Notes under the pieces: model-generated
Seen by the model: the letters and a program-made list of their open reading frames with translations, nothing else
Databases searched by the model: none
What the model was told of the DNA's origin: nothing
Shown here: positions 17,577 through 26,107 of the stretch, one piece after another
Layout: each line of letters begins with the position of its first letter
How positions within the stretch are numbered: position 1 is the first letter of the stretch
Assembly (NCBI RefSeq): GCF_013032505.1
Contig: NZ_WQCG01000003.1
Span: 620,001-684,000 of the forward strand
Source: Ruegeria atlantica
GTDB lineage: Bacteria > Pseudomonadota > Alphaproteobacteria > Rhodobacterales > Rhodobacteraceae
Reading direction: 5' to 3'
Length of the DNA stretch: 64,000 nucleotides
Program-made: the position numbers and the translations under genes

Positions 17577-20228
17577 CTATTGCAGTTGTAAAATGTCCGG
17601 AACGCAAAGTTTTCTTTTTGCTGGCATTTTGTCCGCACCATCCGATCGTTTCAGTCGTTTTGGACCGTCTTTAACCTTGATCTTCGGCTTTGCTAGTGGG
17701 CCCTTCAAGGTCACGGGCCAGGGGCTCTTCGAGAGAGGTTCGCCAATCTTACGGGGCTGCAGATTTAGGTCCAAAACCTTGCCCGCCACATCAACACCGC
17801 CAAAGACGACAACTTGGACATGGTCTGTCTCCAATGTGGTTTGTTTCGTCGAAATACTTCCATTTGAGATACTAATCGGCGCACGCAAACATACGATTGG
17901 AGCAACCTTTTGCTTCTCTTTGGTAAACACCCAAGGTAGCACCCCTAGCCCTGCCAGATCCAAAAGCTGCGTCTCGATCGAGCCATCACGCATTGAAACA
18001 GTAGCATTGCCGTTCATGCTGTTTGCAAAATGCTTCGGTGAATCGGTTCCGCCGGTCACCGAAAAATCTGCATAGATCGTACCGCTCGCACCCTTTTTGA
18101 AGTTCAGGTTGTGAAGAATATCATCCAGCTGCCAACCGCCCGCGTTGCCGGTCAACGTGAGTAGATGCGCGTCGTTCGAAAGATCCAACTGCCCGCTGAC
18201 GTCGAAATGAGCACCTCCATATTCAAACTTCAAAGGCCCGGCCTTAAGCTCATTTTCGTTGAGCGTCAGTTCGCTCTGCAAACTGCTGATGCCCTGGGCT
18301 CCTTCGATGTGCCGAAGGTCAACGTCGACATCCATATCCATACCGGACAAGAGAATTGAGCGCCCGATAGGTTTGAGCGTTACATCTCTTAATGCACCTT
18401 GGCCGCTCTCGTCTTCTTGTTTAGTTTCTTTCTCTTCCGGCTCTAGGCCGCCTATTTTCCGCAATTGTGCGGCAGCCTGAACGATAGTTCGGATCTGATC
18501 TATCTTAATCAGGTCACTCTCAATGGAACCCTTCAGCACCGGGTCGCTTGTTGCATCATCAAGATCGGCCATAATCTGCAAGATAGAGTCAGCGACCTCA
18601 ACATTGGCACTCGCGTTCCAATCAGTGCCTTCGCTAACAAGGTTGATTTCAAGACGAGCCTGCCCGGTTTCCACACGTTCAAGCGATAGTGCCTCCAAAA
18701 GGTCCGCCCCGGATGGGACTGCGACATCAATTGCCAAATCCAGGTCCTCGAATTTGAGTACATTCTCAACAGTGCCATGCACCTCAAGGTTCCAGACCTC
18801 CGTATCGCTTGTCTTTCCATCCAAATTTGTCAGCGAAAGCTGATTGATGTCGCCGTTCAAATGGAAGTCACCGGAAAACCTGCCAAGCTGGTCGTCTGGT
18901 CCCAACAATTCTGGCGAGATCAAACTGCTTGCCGGTATATCCATTAGGCCTTCTGCTGATATGCCTTGCAACTGAAGCGCGTCATCGACCGAACCGTTCA
19001 AAATGATAAACGGATCGGCTGGGTTCCCAATTCTAAGGTTGATGTTTCCGACTTTTAAGGCGCCTTCTGGCGTTCTGGAAAGCTCGGAGAACTTAATCGG
19101 GGGCGGGCCTTCGCCGGACGTGTCCAACGTGAAACCGTTGGTCTTTATGACCATTTGTCGCTGCGGCACCTGCCCAGGCACGCTGTCGATAACCATGTCG
19201 ACCGCGATAAGTTTAAGATCATAACGCGATGCAGCAGGGGCTGGTTCAGCATCTTCAGGGTACAACTGAATGCGGGTTGTCAACGATACGTCTTCCGGAT
19301 TTCCCAGTTCCCCGATCTGCCCCGTCAACGAAAGGCTTTGCCCGCCATCTAATTTCGCCAATACAGATAGGTCATCAATCCGTGCTACGCCGTCGACTGA
19401 TGTGAATGTTGCGCCAATAATCCCTGTACCTTCCAAAACGCGGCGCAGCTTCAGGATATCGAGAAGCTGGCCAAGTTCGGCAATCTCTACGGTCGTTGCC
19501 ACTTGCAGACCGTTCTCTTGAGGGACTTCCTCGGCGATAATCGAAATCTGTTCGAAGTTCACCGCCAACCGAAACGGGTCCTCGGTGGGGAATGTCGCGT
19601 TCAGATCAAACCTCTCTCCGTTCAGCGAACCGGCCCCGACTGCCGTCGCAACATCGGTTTCCGTATCACGCTTTAAGAGCAGTTCAGGAAGCTGAAGGTC
19701 CAACTCAAGCCCGTTTAAATCGTTCTGATAAAGAATGGCGATATCAGTCAGATCAATTTTGCGGTCCGTTAGAATTCCGGCTAACAGCGACGTCGGGGAA
19801 TTTGCAGGTTTCCCGGCTTCGGCTTCCGTTTGGGCAATGGACTGCCAGTTACCGAAGCCGTCTTTGTCTGTGATTAGGTTCAGATGAACACCTGAGAGTG
19901 AAAGACCACTCAGTGACAGTTTACTGTTCCAAAGGTCGCGCGCGGAAACTTCAAACTCGATCTCATCGATTACTGCAAGTTTCACATCAGCATTCGGAGA
20001 ACCGGGTAATTCCAGCCCTGCCGCTGACACCTGCAATTGCCGGCCAATACCCAGACGCACTTCATCTTCAATTCTAACCTCCTGGCCAAGTTTCTTGGAG
20101 ATCAGGTTTTCGACGAAAGCAGTCCTGACCGAGGAAAACAACGCAGAAGACAGGAAAAGCCAAGCTGCAAACACAGCGACAAACGCGACAGCGCAACAAA
20201 TCAAAATACCTTTTGCAACGTATCGCAC
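17577..20228 (-). CDS. AsmA-family protein
   Basis: This is an 883-residue protein with a single N-terminal membrane helix (GILICCAVAFVAVFAAWLFL) and a very long periplasmic part. The start reads like AsmA proteins (helix, FVENLISKKLGQEVRIED, then LSLSGLSLSGVHLNLITDKD with GFGNW), and the C-terminal third shows the AsmA repeat (SGTIYADFSVTGGTDSPKHF, NGNATVSMRDGSIETQLLDL). AsmA proteins are bridge-like molecules of the cell envelope thought to influence phospholipid or outer-membrane assembly. It is monocistronic. The acidic stretch EPEEKETKQEDESGQG is a linker. Confidence 0.88.
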   Translation of the reverse strand: MRYVAKGILICCAVAFVAVFAAWLFLSSALFSSVRTAFVENLISKKLGQEVRIEDEVRLGIGRQLQVSAAGLELPGSPNADVKLAVIDEIEFEVSARDLWNSKLSLSGLSLSGVHLNLITDKDGFGNWQSIAQTEAEAGKPANSPTSLLAGILTDRKIDLTDIAILYQNDLNGLELDLQLPELLLKRDTETDVATAVGAGSLNGERFDLNATFPTEDPFRLAVNFEQISIIAEEVPQENGLQVATTVEIAELGQLLDILKLRRVLEGTGIIGATFTSVDGVARIDDLSVLAKLDGGQSLSLTGQIGELGNPEDVSLTTRIQLYPEDAEPAPAASRYDLKLIAVDMVIDSVPGQVPQRQMVIKTNGFTLDTSGEGPPPIKFSELSRTPEGALKVGNINLRIGNPADPFIILNGSVDDALQLQGISAEGLMDIPASSLISPELLGPDDQLGRFSGDFHLNGDINQLSLTNLDGKTSDTEVWNLEVHGTVENVLKFEDLDLAIDVAVPSGADLLEALSLERVETGQARLEINLVSEGTDWNASANVEVADSILQIMADLDDATSDPVLKGSIESDLIKIDQIRTIVQAAAQLRKIGGLEPEEKETKQEDESGQGALRDVTLKPIGRSILLSGMDMDVDVDLRHIEGAQGISSLQSELTLNENELKAGPLKFEYGGAHFDVSGQLDLSNDAHLLTLTGNAGGWQLDDILHNLNFKKGASGTIYADFSVTGGTDSPKHFANSMNGNATVSMRDGSIETQLLDLAGLGVLPWVFTKEKQKVAPIVCLRAPISISNGSISTKQTTLETDHVQVVVFGGVDVAGKVLDLNLQPRKIGEPLSKSPWPVTLKGPLAKPKIKVKDGPKRLKRSDGADKMPAKRKLCVPDILQLQ

Positions 20229-20590
20229 CGTCTTCTCCTAAAATTCCGATTCATCCAATGGGCAGCCTAGACCATTTAATCATTAAGTTAATGGAATATA
20301 TGGTCGGCAAATGATCTGAAGTCTGAATGATCTTGACCATATAGCTGATATTCTCGCCTGTTTAGTCGAACCGCTAAGAAGCGGGTAAATGACAAACGTT
20401 CGGCTAGTGTTGCACGCCCTGATTTCTAACAGTTGGCGCGAAGAGAGTTTTACTAGCCAAAATGGATACGCTGCATGAGCTTTGAACATGGCGGCACGAC
20501 GTGAGCTTCAATTGACAGGCTGCCAAGTTCCTCCGATTTTCCATATTTATTTAATTACTGCTATGTGTGAATTCATCAAACGATGAGGGC
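20229..20590. other. Divergent intergenic region
   Basis: About 360 AT-rich bases separate the leftward AsmA-family gene from the rightward channel gene. They must contain both promoters. No palindromes or known operator motifs stand out, and there is no supported small gene. Confidence 0.5.
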
Positions 20591-20920
20591 ATGATGAATT
20601 CACTAACCAGAATAACACGTGGGATTGGCGTCGCTTTCAAGGACGGTAGAGTGAAAGGCATTCTTGCCTTCACAGTTGGAATGATTTTATGGGCCTCGGT
20701 CTTTTACCACTTTGTCGAAGGTTGGAGTTGGCTCGACTCAATCTACTTTTCTGTCGTGACAATTTCGACCGTGGGGTTTGGTGACTTCTCACCTGAAACC
20801 GCAGCAGGAAAGATTTTCACAATGGTATACATCATTGTAGGTCTCGGTGTCTTTGTGACCGCGGCGACCACAGTTGCAGATACAATCTTGTCCCAAGACG
20901 ACAAAAAAACCGACAAATAG
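20591..20920 (+). CDS. Two-helix potassium channel (KcsA-type pore)
   Basis: This is a small ion channel, 109 residues from the ATG at 20591; a GTG eight codons upstream is less likely because GATGAGGG lies just before this ATG. It has one helix (GILAFTVGMILWASVFYHFV), a pore loop with the selectivity filter STVGFGDFSP, and a second helix (VYIIVGLGVFVTAATTVADT). There is no RCK or cyclic-nucleotide domain, so gating is not evident. Confidence 0.9.
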   Translation: MMNSLTRITRGIGVAFKDGRVKGILAFTVGMILWASVFYHFVEGWSWLDSIYFSVVTISTVGFGDFSPETAAGKIFTMVYIIVGLGVFVTAATTVADTILSQDDKKTDK

Positions 20921-20948
20921 ATTATCCCAATTTGGCCAAACCGAATTC

Positions 20949-20976
20949 ATGCCCAGGCATTGATTTGACTGGGCAT
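20949..20976 (+). terminator. Hairpin after potassium channel gene
   Basis: A perfect 8-base stem (ATGCCCAG and CTGGGCAT) with a 12-base loop lies 28 bases beyond the channel stop codon. There is no U-tract, so intrinsic termination is doubtful. It may instead be an mRNA 3'-end structure. Confidence 0.35.
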
Positions 20977-21094
20977 CTCAAGCCATGGCCCGGATTCATT
21001 TGTGTCTTCAAGCTGATAGATGACCACTAAATTTAAAAAAATATACATATTAGGTTTTTTGAGTGTAACATTCAAAAAAACACGGAGGGATGGA

Positions 21095-22174
21095 ATGGAA
21101 AAGACACAAGACGCGAAGATTGTCGATCTGGCAATACGATTGCTCTTTCTCGGACTATTCCTCTACAGCGCCCTAGTCATGGTGGCCCCGCTTGCGAGCG
21201 TGGTTATCTGGGCAACGATCCTCTGTGTGGCGCTTTACCCGGCATTTGATTGGCTTCAGTCCAAGCTGGGAGGGCGGAAAAAACTCGCCACGACGATCTT
21301 GGTTTTGCTGGGCCTTGTTCTGACCCTCGGGCCAGTCGCTACCGCGGTATCTGGTGCCGCAGAACTTGGGTCTGAATTCGCGGAACAAGCGGACAAGGGT
21401 GAGTTGAAAGTCCCACCTGCGCCCGAGGGCCTCAAGGAATTGCCCTTGGTGGGAGACAAAATTGCCGATGTCTGGGGAATGTTCGAGCGCAATCTTGACG
21501 GCGCGCTTGCAAAATACGGCACGCAAATCCTTGAGATCACCAAATCGCTCTTCGGAAAGGTGCTGGGCATCGGAATAGGGTTGCTTGGCTTAGCTCTGTC
21601 CGTACTGATTATGGGGGCTTTGTTCAGCCCCGGGCCAAGTTTGGTTCAGGGTCTTCAGCGCTTTGCTAACCGTGTCTTCGCACCACGCGGCGGTGAATTC
21701 GTAACACTGGCAGGCGCAACGATCCGGAACGTGACAAAAGGCGTGATCGGCGTAGCAGCCATTCAGGCGGTCTTCGTTTGGATACTGTTGGCTTTGTTTG
21801 GGATTTCTTCGGCCGCCACTCTGGCATTTATCTGCCTGATACTCTCAATTATCCAAATCGGGCCCGGATTGGTTCTAATTCCGGTAATTATCTACGCTTG
21901 GAGTTCCATGTCCGGTGGAACTGCTTTGATCTTCACCATATTGGCCGTTCCCGTCATGATAATGGACAGTTTCCTAAGACCCGTGTTCATTTCAAAAGGC
22001 CTTGAGACTCCCATGTTGGTCATCCTCATCGGTGTTCTCGGAGGTATGATGGCATACGGTTTGATCGGCGTCTTTATGGGGCCGGTTCTCTTCGCTGTTT
22101 TCTATGAGCTATTCAAAGTTTGGATTGATAGCTCGCCCGAAGCCGAGGGCACTGCTGAAGGTGCGGCGAAATGA
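21095..22174 (+). CDS. AI-2E family transporter (PerM/TqsA-like permease)
   Basis: This is a polytopic inner-membrane protein of about 359 residues. It has the AI-2E/DUF20 layout: two N-terminal helices (LLFLGLFLYSALVMVAPLAS and VIWATILCVALYPAFDWL), a soluble middle part, and the C-terminal core with TKGVIGVAAIQAVFVWILLA, ending GLIGVFMGPVLFAVFYELFK. The family exports or exchanges small molecules or ions; the substrate here is unknown. The start at 21095 follows GGAGGGATGGA. It overlaps the next gene by four bases. Confidence 0.85.
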   Translation: MEKTQDAKIVDLAIRLLFLGLFLYSALVMVAPLASVVIWATILCVALYPAFDWLQSKLGGRKKLATTILVLLGLVLTLGPVATAVSGAAELGSEFAEQADKGELKVPPAPEGLKELPLVGDKIADVWGMFERNLDGALAKYGTQILEITKSLFGKVLGIGIGLLGLALSVLIMGALFSPGPSLVQGLQRFANRVFAPRGGEFVTLAGATIRNVTKGVIGVAAIQAVFVWILLALFGISSAATLAFICLILSIIQIGPGLVLIPVIIYAWSSMSGGTALIFTILAVPVMIMDSFLRPVFISKGLETPMLVILIGVLGGMMAYGLIGVFMGPVLFAVFYELFKVWIDSSPEAEGTAEGAAK

Positions 22175-23235
22175 GGAAGACAATATGGACAACCTTGGCT
22201 GTCATTCTGATTTTCCTTGTCTGGTACCTGGTCGCTGATCGGAAAACGCCATTTACCGGGAACGCCAGAGTAAAAGCCGTGGCGACCCAGATCGTCCCGC
22301 AGGTGACTGGCACTGTGACTGAAGTTTTGGTCGAAAACGGTGAGGTTGTCTCGGCAGGAGATGTCCTTGTCCGGATCGACGCCCGACCCTACGAGATTCA
22401 GCGCGACAAGGCGGAAGCTGATCTCGAAGCAGCCACTCAAGAAGTGGGTGCATCTTCAGCAGAGGTGAGAGCGGCACAAGCCAAACTCGCAAGGGCGCAA
22501 AGCGATCTGGATACGATGCGCATTCAGACGGAACGGGTATTTGCGCTCGAAAAGAAAGGGCTGATTGCCGTCTCAAAGGCTGATGACGCACGAGGGCAAT
22601 TGGCAGAGTCCGAGGCAAACTATGAGAATGCAAAAGCGGATCTGGAAAAAGCAAAGCAGAGGCTTGGCGAAGATGGGATTGAAAACCCGAAAATCCAACG
22701 CGCGTTGGCAGCTTTGGCAGATGCGGAACTGAACCTTGAATGGACTGAACTACGTGCTCCGGCGACAGGTGTGATCTCTAATCTGCTGATTGCCCCCGGA
22801 ACGTATGCGCGATCCGGCCAGGATCTTTTGACGTTTCTGGATGCAACTGACGTATGGATCGAGGCGTATTTTACAGAGAACAACCTAGGAAGAGCTTCGG
22901 TAGGGTCTCCGGTTGATGTGGTGTTGGATATGCATCCCGGTCAGATTGTTCCTGGCGTCATTGAGAGCTTTAGCGCGGCCGTTTCCCTAAGTGGCGGTGA
23001 CGAGCCCGGGCAACTGGCGAGTCCGCCCAGTACCAAAGGTTTCTTGCGAGAGCCGGAAAGGTTCCCAGTCAGGATCGTACTACCAGGCTATGAAGCTGGA
23101 AGTGCCGAAGATGATCTTCGCTTTCAGTTGAACGGGCAGGCCGATGTGATCATGTATCTAAGTGATAACTCGTTGCTGAACCTGGTAGGCCGCACCTACA
23201 TCCGCGTGGTTTCAATACTGTCCTATGCGTACTGA
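22171..23235 (+). CDS. HlyD/EmrA-like membrane fusion protein
   Basis: This periplasmic adaptor of 354 residues links an inner-membrane transporter to the outer membrane. It has an N-terminal anchor helix (TIWTTLAVILIFLVWYLVAD), a biotinyl-lipoyl half motif (VENGEVVSAGDVLVRIDARP), a long coiled coil rich in Ala/Glu (about residues 80-180), the second lipoyl half (LRAPATGVISNLLIAPGTYA) and a beta-barrel. It overlaps both neighbours, so it works with the AI-2E protein and the DUF2955 protein. Confidence 0.88.
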   Translation: MRKTIWTTLAVILIFLVWYLVADRKTPFTGNARVKAVATQIVPQVTGTVTEVLVENGEVVSAGDVLVRIDARPYEIQRDKAEADLEAATQEVGASSAEVRAAQAKLARAQSDLDTMRIQTERVFALEKKGLIAVSKADDARGQLAESEANYENAKADLEKAKQRLGEDGIENPKIQRALAALADAELNLEWTELRAPATGVISNLLIAPGTYARSGQDLLTFLDATDVWIEAYFTENNLGRASVGSPVDVVLDMHPGQIVPGVIESFSAAVSLSGGDEPGQLASPPSTKGFLREPERFPVRIVLPGYEAGSAEDDLRFQLNGQADVIMYLSDNSLLNLVGRTYIRVVSILSYAY

Positions 23236-24235
23236 GGACCAACGCTCTGTCGCCCGGCTTGCAGTGGGTGTTACCGGCGTCTTTTCCTTGGGCTTGTTTC
23301 TTGGCTGGCCACTCGCCGTTGTTGGGGCGGTGTTCACCGCACTGTTTTTGCAGGCGCCCGCCGCGTTGCCTCTGGCAGCATTTGCTAAGCTGTTTGTTTT
23401 CTCGATTGGATTGATGTTCATTTCGTTCCTGGTGTCGTCAATCTTCTCACCATATCCTCTTGTTTTCCTTATTCTGGTGGCCATTGGAATAATCCTGTCA
23501 TTCATGTGGTCGGTTTCAGGCGCCGGGGTTTTACCCGGTGTCATTGCCCTGATGGGTGCACTGATGATCCCTAACTTGGTTCTGCAATCACAGGATCTGG
23601 CCTTGGTGCTTGTGTACTGGATACCGTTGAACCTGCTGTTTGCAGGCTTCGTATCGACGCTGATGTTCGTGTTGATACCCGCTGAACCTCAGACGGCCGC
23701 TCAGCAGAAAGCAGCAACGTCGCCAGACTTCGACCCACATCGCCGCATAGTCAGGATGTCGCTTGTCACAGTTCCGTTTGCCATGGCGTTCTTTATTTCC
23801 GGCGCATCCGCATTATTGGTTCTGTTTTTTGTCGCCCTGCTGAGCCAGCAACTCGCGGCGATGCCTGCCGCGGGCAAAGCTGTGGCAAAAGCAATGCTGA
23901 CGGCAAACCTTCTCGGGGCGGCAGTATCCATCATTTGTTATGAGATAAACGTAATAGCTCCGGTTATTCTCACTCCCATTCTGCTGTGTTTTTTCTTTTG
24001 CCTAACACTCGGAGCACTTGGGAAATCTCAAGTTCCGCTCGCCGCCGCCGCCGGCTCCGCTATTACAACGGCACTGATTGTATACGGCGGATCGGTTGCA
24101 CCGTTTTCAGACGAGGCTGACGTCAAAAGCATCACTCGAGTTTTGCAAGTTGCCAGCGCCGCCTTCTTTGTAATCATCGCATATGTCGTGGTGGATGAAT
24201 TCTGGCCGGAAAAAGAGCGCCAGACATCTCAATGA
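23225..24235 (+). CDS. DUF2955 (FUSC-like) inner-membrane protein
   Basis: This is a 336-residue protein with about ten hydrophobic helices in two halves separated by a short cytoplasmic linker with basic residues (near DFDPHRRIVRMS). The layout is that of DUF2955/FUSC-type proteins, usually encoded with an HlyD-like adaptor and thought to form an aromatic-acid or drug efflux system. It starts within the end of the adaptor gene. It closes the three-gene unit 21095-24235. Confidence 0.78.
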   Translation: MRTEDQRSVARLAVGVTGVFSLGLFLGWPLAVVGAVFTALFLQAPAALPLAAFAKLFVFSIGLMFISFLVSSIFSPYPLVFLILVAIGIILSFMWSVSGAGVLPGVIALMGALMIPNLVLQSQDLALVLVYWIPLNLLFAGFVSTLMFVLIPAEPQTAAQQKAATSPDFDPHRRIVRMSLVTVPFAMAFFISGASALLVLFFVALLSQQLAAMPAAGKAVAKAMLTANLLGAAVSIICYEINVIAPVILTPILLCFFFCLTLGALGKSQVPLAAAAGSAITTALIVYGGSVAPFSDEADVKSITRVLQVASAAFFVIIAYVVVDEFWPEKERQTSQ

Positions 24236-24830
24236 ATATAGTCGCGACAAAGCTTGGCGCTGAAACCAGCAGAGTTCCCAGTTTGACCGAATTTCGCAAC
24301 CAACACACGAATTGCAGCGCCAAAACAAACCGCGAACTTCGTTGAACGGGTGTTATGTGACGCGATCAGCAGGAAAAGGCGCCTTCGGCGTCTGATCTGC
24401 AAATCAGCCCTGATTTTCCCAAAAGGAAGTCAGAATCAATGAAATCGGTCTAGGTACTGGATGAAGGAAATGAGGCGAAAATGGCAAGGTTCTGTCGCTG
24501 GTGGCAGAACTATGTGTCGCCTTACAGGAAATGTCGGGCGACACATAACTTTTCCATTTGGCGGCAGCTAAATCATTGATTGCGCCGAATCTGGTTTTCT
24601 CTTTCGCACAAACTTTACCATTTGCTACTCAAAGGTCTGCCATTCAATCCGAGCGTCCCTCTTAACTGACGCTGCTGACCGCTTCAGTGATCGTCGAGTC
24701 AAAGCTCGAAAGTTATTTAGACTTAGCGCACGACACAGGACTATTCTGGCAGGATGAGGATTTTGCCACGCGTCTAAACGAAGGCTTGAAACAGAAACGA
24801 TAAAACCTGTTGTGACATTTGTTCCGCCGT
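24236..24830. other. Intergenic region with a repeat copy
   Basis: There is no gene between the convergent DUF2955 and response-regulator genes. Copy C of the dispersed repeat fills about 24340-24645. The rest is AT-rich and shows nothing recognisable. No T-tract terminator was seen after either gene. Confidence 0.6.
24340..24645 (+). repeat. Dispersed repeat, copy C
   Basis: This is a 5'-truncated copy starting near GAACGGGTGTTATGTGACGC. It carries both hairpins (24377-24393 and about 24410-24435), the block GGTACTGGATGAAGGAAATG with GAGGCGAAAATGGCAAGG shared with copy A, and the end motif CTACTCAAAGGTCTGCCA. The first hairpin differs from copies D and E by paired changes. Confidence 0.8.
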
Positions 24831-25448
24831 TTAGAACAACTGCTTTTCTTTCGCCAGTAGCGCGGCTTGCGTTCGATTGGAAACGCCCAGTTTTGCCAGC
24901 ACGTTTTTTACATGCAGCTTTACCGTAACCTCTTGAATTCCCAGATTTCGGGCAATTTCCTTGTTGGAAAGGCCGATGCAGAGCTGTTCCAGCGTCTGCA
25001 TCTCCCGGCTGGACAGGGTGGCAAAAAAGCCAGATGACTCCACTGGCTCATCTGCCTGTCCGAAATCAAAGGGAAAATACCGTTCGCCTGACAGTACAAA
25101 CTTGATGGCGTTGACCAGCGACACGGCTTTCAAAGACTTGGGAATAAACCCGTTTGCACCGTTCTCCATTGCCTTGTTGGCAACCTCCCGGTTAGCGACA
25201 CCTGACATCAGTGCAACCTTAGTCGCAGGAAAGGCTTGACGGGCGCGACTGAGGCCATTCAGGCCGTCCATTCCCGGCATGTGATAGTCGAGGATCAGCA
25301 GATCGATGGAATCCAGACCGCGCATCAATTCCAACGCTTCTTCCAAATTGGCAGCGGTTTGGACTTTGAAGTCGTCTACGGTTTCCAGATAGGCCGCGAT
25401 TGTGTCGCGGACCAGATCATGGTCGTCAGCTAAGAGGATATTAGGCAT
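24831..25448 (-). CDS. LuxR/NarL-family response regulator
   Basis: This is a 205-residue response regulator. The receiver domain has ILLADDHD at the N-terminus, the phospho-acceptor Asp in LLILDYHMPGMDG (about residue 56) and the conserved Lys in GFIPKSLKA. The C-terminal HTH is of LuxR type (LSSREMQTLEQLCIGLSNKE and VTVKLHVKNVLAKLGVSNRT). The start is ATG at 25448 or GTG two codons earlier; both have AAGGA upstream. It is divergent from the SUOX-fold/hybrid kinase pair and probably their output regulator. Confidence 0.9.
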   Translation of the reverse strand: MPNILLADDHDLVRDTIAAYLETVDDFKVQTAANLEEALELMRGLDSIDLLILDYHMPGMDGLNGLSRARQAFPATKVALMSGVANREVANKAMENGANGFIPKSLKAVSLVNAIKFVLSGERYFPFDFGQADEPVESSGFFATLSSREMQTLEQLCIGLSNKEIARNLGIQEVTVKLHVKNVLAKLGVSNRTQAALLAKEKQLF

Positions 25449-25602
25449 GTCCACAGTGTCCTTACGCTGAACGCATTCACAACCAAAAATCAGGCCAAAA
25501 CATGACAGAACTATACTTTGGTATAGTTGCCTATGCCAATGATCTGATGACCGTGGGGGATCAATAGTTATAACCCAGTTTACCTGACCCGGAGTCTATT
25601 CA

Positions 25603-26097
25603 ATGGCACAAAAACACTACTCGCGGATTTACGTCGTGCTGTTCATGCTATTGCTGAGTTTAGTCACTCAGGCCACAGCTCGGGCAGAGATGACGTTGGA
25701 AGTAACAACATCAGGCTCTAACTCCGAAACCGTCGAATTCAGCCTTCAAGATCTTGACGCAATGGACCAGGTGACATTCAGCACCTCAACGATCTGGACA
25801 GATGATAAAGTTACTTTCTCGGGGGTGCCGCTAAAAGCCCTGCTTACCGAATTGAACACAGACGGCACCAGTATCGAGATGGTGGCCTTAAATGATTACA
25901 AGGTCACGATGCCACTTGCGGAACTTGAAAACGACGCTCCGATCATCGCCACTCGCATGGATGGCGAGACGATGTCTGTTAGGGACAAGGGGCCGTATTG
26001 GGTTGTTTTCCCATACGATCAGGATCCCAAATACCGGGCTGAAACGATCTACACGTTCAGCATATGGCAGCTTAAGCATTTGAAAGTCGTAGATTAA
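25603..26097 (+). CDS. Periplasmic SUOX-fold (molybdopterin-binding-like) protein without Cys
   Basis: This 164-residue protein has a signal peptide (about residues 1-28, IYVVLFMLLLSLVTQATARA) and a fold typical of the oxidoreductase molybdopterin-binding superfamily: FSGVPLKALL, VALNDYKVTMPLAEL, IIATRMDGETM, GPYWVVFPYDQDPKY, and the end IWQLKHLKVVD. The catalytic Moco-ligating cysteine is absent; the mature protein has no Cys. It is therefore probably a binding or signalling module rather than an enzyme. It is followed after 10 bases by a hybrid histidine kinase, which suggests a ligand-sensing partner. Confidence 0.82.
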   Translation: MAQKHYSRIYVVLFMLLLSLVTQATARAEMTLEVTTSGSNSETVEFSLQDLDAMDQVTFSTSTIWTDDKVTFSGVPLKALLTELNTDGTSIEMVALNDYKVTMPLAELENDAPIIATRMDGETMSVRDKGPYWVVFPYDQDPKYRAETIYTFSIWQLKHLKVVD

Positions 26098-26107
26098 CAC
26101 GCTGAGT

